6,518 nt of DNA from positions 4,663 to 11,180 of the forward strand of contig DNLG01000067.1 of the NCBI GenBank assembly GCA_003488525.1, written 5' to 3'. The position numbers and the translations under genes were made by a program. Source of the stretch: Bacteroidota bacterium (GTDB lineage: Bacteria; Bacteroidota; Ignavibacteria; Kapaibacteriales; Kapaibacteriaceae). The notes under the pieces are model-generated. The model saw only the letters and a program-made list of their open reading frames with translations. It was not told where the DNA came from and ran no database searches. Shown here piece by piece: positions 6,446 to 6,518 of this stretch (the stretch's first letter is position 1; each line of letters begins with the position of its first letter).

Positions 6446-6518
6446 GTCAGGCCGTACATGCGATGTTCTCGGACATCGCCCCGCGATATGATGTGACCAA
6501 TTCGGTTCTCTCACTCGG
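6442..6518 (+). CDS. menG: UbiE/MenG-type demethylmenaquinone methyltransferase, N-terminal fragment
   Basis: Only 25 codons are present before the window ends. They read MSQAVHAMFSDIAPRYD followed by VTNSVLSL. The pattern VxxMFxxIAxRYDxxNxVLSLG is the distinctive N-terminus of the UbiE/MenG/COQ5 family. By family knowledge, these enzymes use S-adenosylmethionine to C-methylate the quinone ring in the last step of menaquinone synthesis, or an equivalent step for ubiquinone or phylloquinone. Menaquinone is the expected quinone if the host is a Bacteroidota relative, hence the symbol. The ATG lies inside the ATGA overlap with the oxidoreductase stop and has no Shine-Dalgarno, so translation is probably coupled. 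The SAM-binding motifs lie outside the window, so the call rests on the N-terminal signature alone. Confidence 0.85.
   Translation, partial: MSQAVHAMFSDIAPRYDVTNSVLSL

Overview
The window looks like a bacterial chromosome segment from the Bacteroidota/Chlorobi side of the FCB group. This is inferred from three things. A large secreted protein ends in a type IX secretion (T9SS) type A sorting domain. Start codons mostly lack a Shine-Dalgarno sequence. A menaquinone-type methyltransferase begins at the right edge. The fairly high GC, about 55-60% by eye, would suit a lineage such as Kapabacteria better than typical Bacteroides or Flavobacteria, but I cannot fix the genus.

Layout. The left three quarters (1-4859) is on the minus strand. 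In transcription order it holds a 1161-residue T9SS-exported beta-propeller protein, an 11-bp gap, a 69-residue two-helix membrane protein, a 245-residue LOG-family protein and a second, shorter LOG-family protein that runs off the left edge. The last three genes are joined by a TAATG and an ATGA junction, so they are almost certainly cotranscribed and translationally coupled; the large gene may belong to the same operon. A 110-bp intergenic region (4860-4969) separates this block from a divergent plus-strand pair: a 491-residue CrtI/CrtISO-type FAD oxidoreductase and, through another ATGA overlap, the first 25 codons of a UbiE/MenG-type methyltransferase cut by the right edge.

How the genes may work together. 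The minus-strand cluster pairs a cell-surface or extracellular protein with two paralogous nucleotide-processing enzymes and a small membrane protein, with no obvious metabolic link. The plus-strand pair does suggest a shared theme of isoprenoid or quinone chemistry. CrtI/CrtISO/RetSat-type flavoproteins act on polyprenoid chains and some pass electrons to quinones, while MenG methylates the ring of a polyprenylated quinone.

I saw no RNA genes, mobile elements, CRISPR arrays or convincing hairpin terminators. Nothing here is clearly a new system. The most interesting points are the coupled oxidoreductase/MenG pair, the coupled unlike LOG paralogues with an uncharacterised membrane protein, the multidomain T9SS cargo, and a promoter-like motif close enough to the big gene's start to suggest a leaderless transcript.
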